A stretch of 5,666 nt of DNA from CAYUIG01 sp964444685 (lineage in GTDB: Bacteria; Gemmatimonadota; Gemmatimonadetes; Longimicrobiales; RSA9), in contig CAYUIG010000102.1 of NCBI GenBank assembly GCA_964444685.1, positions 1 through 5,666 on the forward strand, given 5' to 3'. The notes beneath the pieces are model-generated. The model was not told the DNA's origin. It ran no database searches and saw only the letters and a program-made list of their open reading frames with translations. The position numbers and the translations under genes are program-made. Shown one piece after another: positions 4,919 to 5,666 of this stretch (position 1 is its first letter; the number at the start of each line of letters is the position of its first letter).

Positions 4919-5626
4919 TTATCGAGGTATCGTGGCCGGGCCTCGGCGGCCGGCCGTATACGGCTCGTCTCCCAGGAACTCTCCGGCATCGATGGAGGGG
5001 GAACCGATGCGGTAGCCGAGCTTGTGAAGCGCGGCCATGATCGGTTCCGGGTCCTGGGTGGACAGGTGCATGATCGCCACGGCCTCGTCGTCCCCCTCGA
5101 CGGGCGGGATCACGAGGCCGGTGATGTTCACACGGTGCTCGATGCCGATGATGCGTACCACGCGGGCGAGCTCGCCCGGGCGGTTAGGCATCCGGATCTC
5201 GACGCGCGCGGACGGCGCGTGCGAACCGAACAGCTCGACCAGTGCGCGCAGCAGGTCGGTCTCCGTCAGGATCCCGATGAGGCGCTCCCCTTCCATGATG
5301 GGCAAACACCCGATCCGGTTCTGGTAGAGCCGGCGCGCCGCGTCCTCGACGGGTGTGTCGGGCCCGGCCGTGATCAGGTCGGTAATCATCAGTTCCCGCA
5401 CGCGTCGGCGGTTGAGCTGCTCGCGCAGCTCGTCCCGCTCGTCCGCCCAGATCGGCGGCATGGCGAGGCGGAGGTCGCGGTCGGTGACCAGGCCGACGAG
5501 GCGGTCCCCTTCCAGGACGGGGAGGTGACGGATGCGGTGCTCGCGCGTGAGCGAGAGCGCTTCCGCAAGCGTCATCTCCGGCGACGCCGTAACGACGTCC
5601 ACCGTCATCCTGGATCGCACGAGCAT
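4919..5626 (-). CDS. acuB: AcuB-like CBS-CBS-ACT domain protein
   Basis: A 235-residue cytoplasmic protein with two CBS domains and a C-terminal ACT domain, the architecture of Bacillus AcuB (a little over 210 residues). CBS1 spans about 1-57 (MLVRSRMT, RIRHLPVLEGDRLVGLVTDRDLR). A charged linker covers 58-75. CBS2 spans about 76-130 (RELMITDLITAGPDTPVEDA, NRIGCLPIMEGERLIGILTETDLLR). ACT covers about 140-210 (VEIRMPNRPGELARVVRIIG). CBS pairs usually bind adenine nucleotides and ACT domains bind small ligands such as amino acids, so this looks like a metabolic sensor. The biochemical role of AcuB itself is poorly defined. I chose ATG 5626 because family members begin at the first CBS strand. 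A TTG at 5653 would add nine unconserved residues, and neither start has a clear ribosome-binding site. The gene is first in the visible minus-strand unit and ends 3 bases before the oxidase's signal peptide. It lies about 2.7 kb from acuC. A generic CBS-ACT regulator without an acu role is the alternative. Confidence 0.9.
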   Translation of the reverse strand: MLVRSRMTVDVVTASPEMTLAEALSLTREHRIRHLPVLEGDRLVGLVTDRDLRLAMPPIWADERDELREQLNRRRVRELMITDLITAGPDTPVEDAARRLYQNRIGCLPIMEGERLIGILTETDLLRALVELFGSHAPSARVEIRMPNRPGELARVVRIIGIEHRVNITGLVIPPVEGDDEAVAIMHLSTQDPEPIMAALHKLGYRIGSPSIDAGEFLGDEPYTAGRRGPATIPR

Positions 5627-5666
5627 GGCAGGTCCGGGGATCGGGGACTGCAAGGGTGAGGCTTTC

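Noticed and set aside
5627..5653. TTG start extending the AcuB-like protein by nine residues
   Set aside because: No ribosome-binding site precedes it, and CBS-ACT proteins of this type begin at the MLVRSRMT segment.
5024..5659. A 211-codon plus-strand open frame opposite the CBS-CBS-ACT gene
   Set aside because: It is antisense to clear CBS and ACT motifs. Its composition is typical of GC-rich shadow frames.

Overview
The window is GC-rich, gene-dense bacterial DNA with coding on both strands. It reads like a free-living, respiring heterotroph. A Gemmatimonadota-type genome is my best guess. The grounds are base composition, the style of the cytochrome c and multicopper oxidase, and a beta-propeller C-terminus of a kind I associate with that phylum. 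This is recognition by eye, not a placement, and other high-GC phyla remain possible.

Layout from left to right. A complete Lrp/AsnC-family regulator (82-573, +) is preceded by a small palindrome. It converges, with a 7-base gap and no visible terminator, on a two-gene minus-strand unit. That unit is an AcuC-type class I histone-deacetylase-fold enzyme (1054-2217) followed by an overlapping GNAT acetyltransferase (581-1072). Upstream of acuC is a perfect 7-bp hairpin, and then a plus-strand remnant of a beta-propeller gene (about 2323-2640) with no N-terminal part. The interval 2641-2855 has no gene. It holds a strong terminator (2746-2788) nested inside a longer imperfect palindrome (2727-2805) built from GTTCG/CGAAC modules. 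To its right a second minus-strand unit reads, in transcription order, AcuB-like CBS-CBS-ACT protein (4919-5626), three-domain multicopper oxidase (3518 to about 4915), and exported mono-heme cytochrome c (2856-3500). It ends at that terminator.

How the genes may work together. The GNAT, AcuC and AcuB proteins form a set resembling the Bacillus acuABC genes, whose products control acetyl-CoA synthetase by reversible lysine acetylation. Here the set is split between two transcription units. The acuB half is joined, almost without spacing, to an exported oxidase and cytochrome c that could form a periplasmic electron-transfer pair.

The most unusual observation is at the multicopper oxidase start. 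The DNA between the acuB stop and the first canonical start codon (GTG at 4819) encodes a textbook Sec signal peptide in frame, but has no ATG, GTG or TTG. An ACG sits exactly where the initiator should be. Either this is a non-canonical start or one base differs from an ATG. I see no CRISPR array, RNA gene, insertion sequence or obvious novel defence system.
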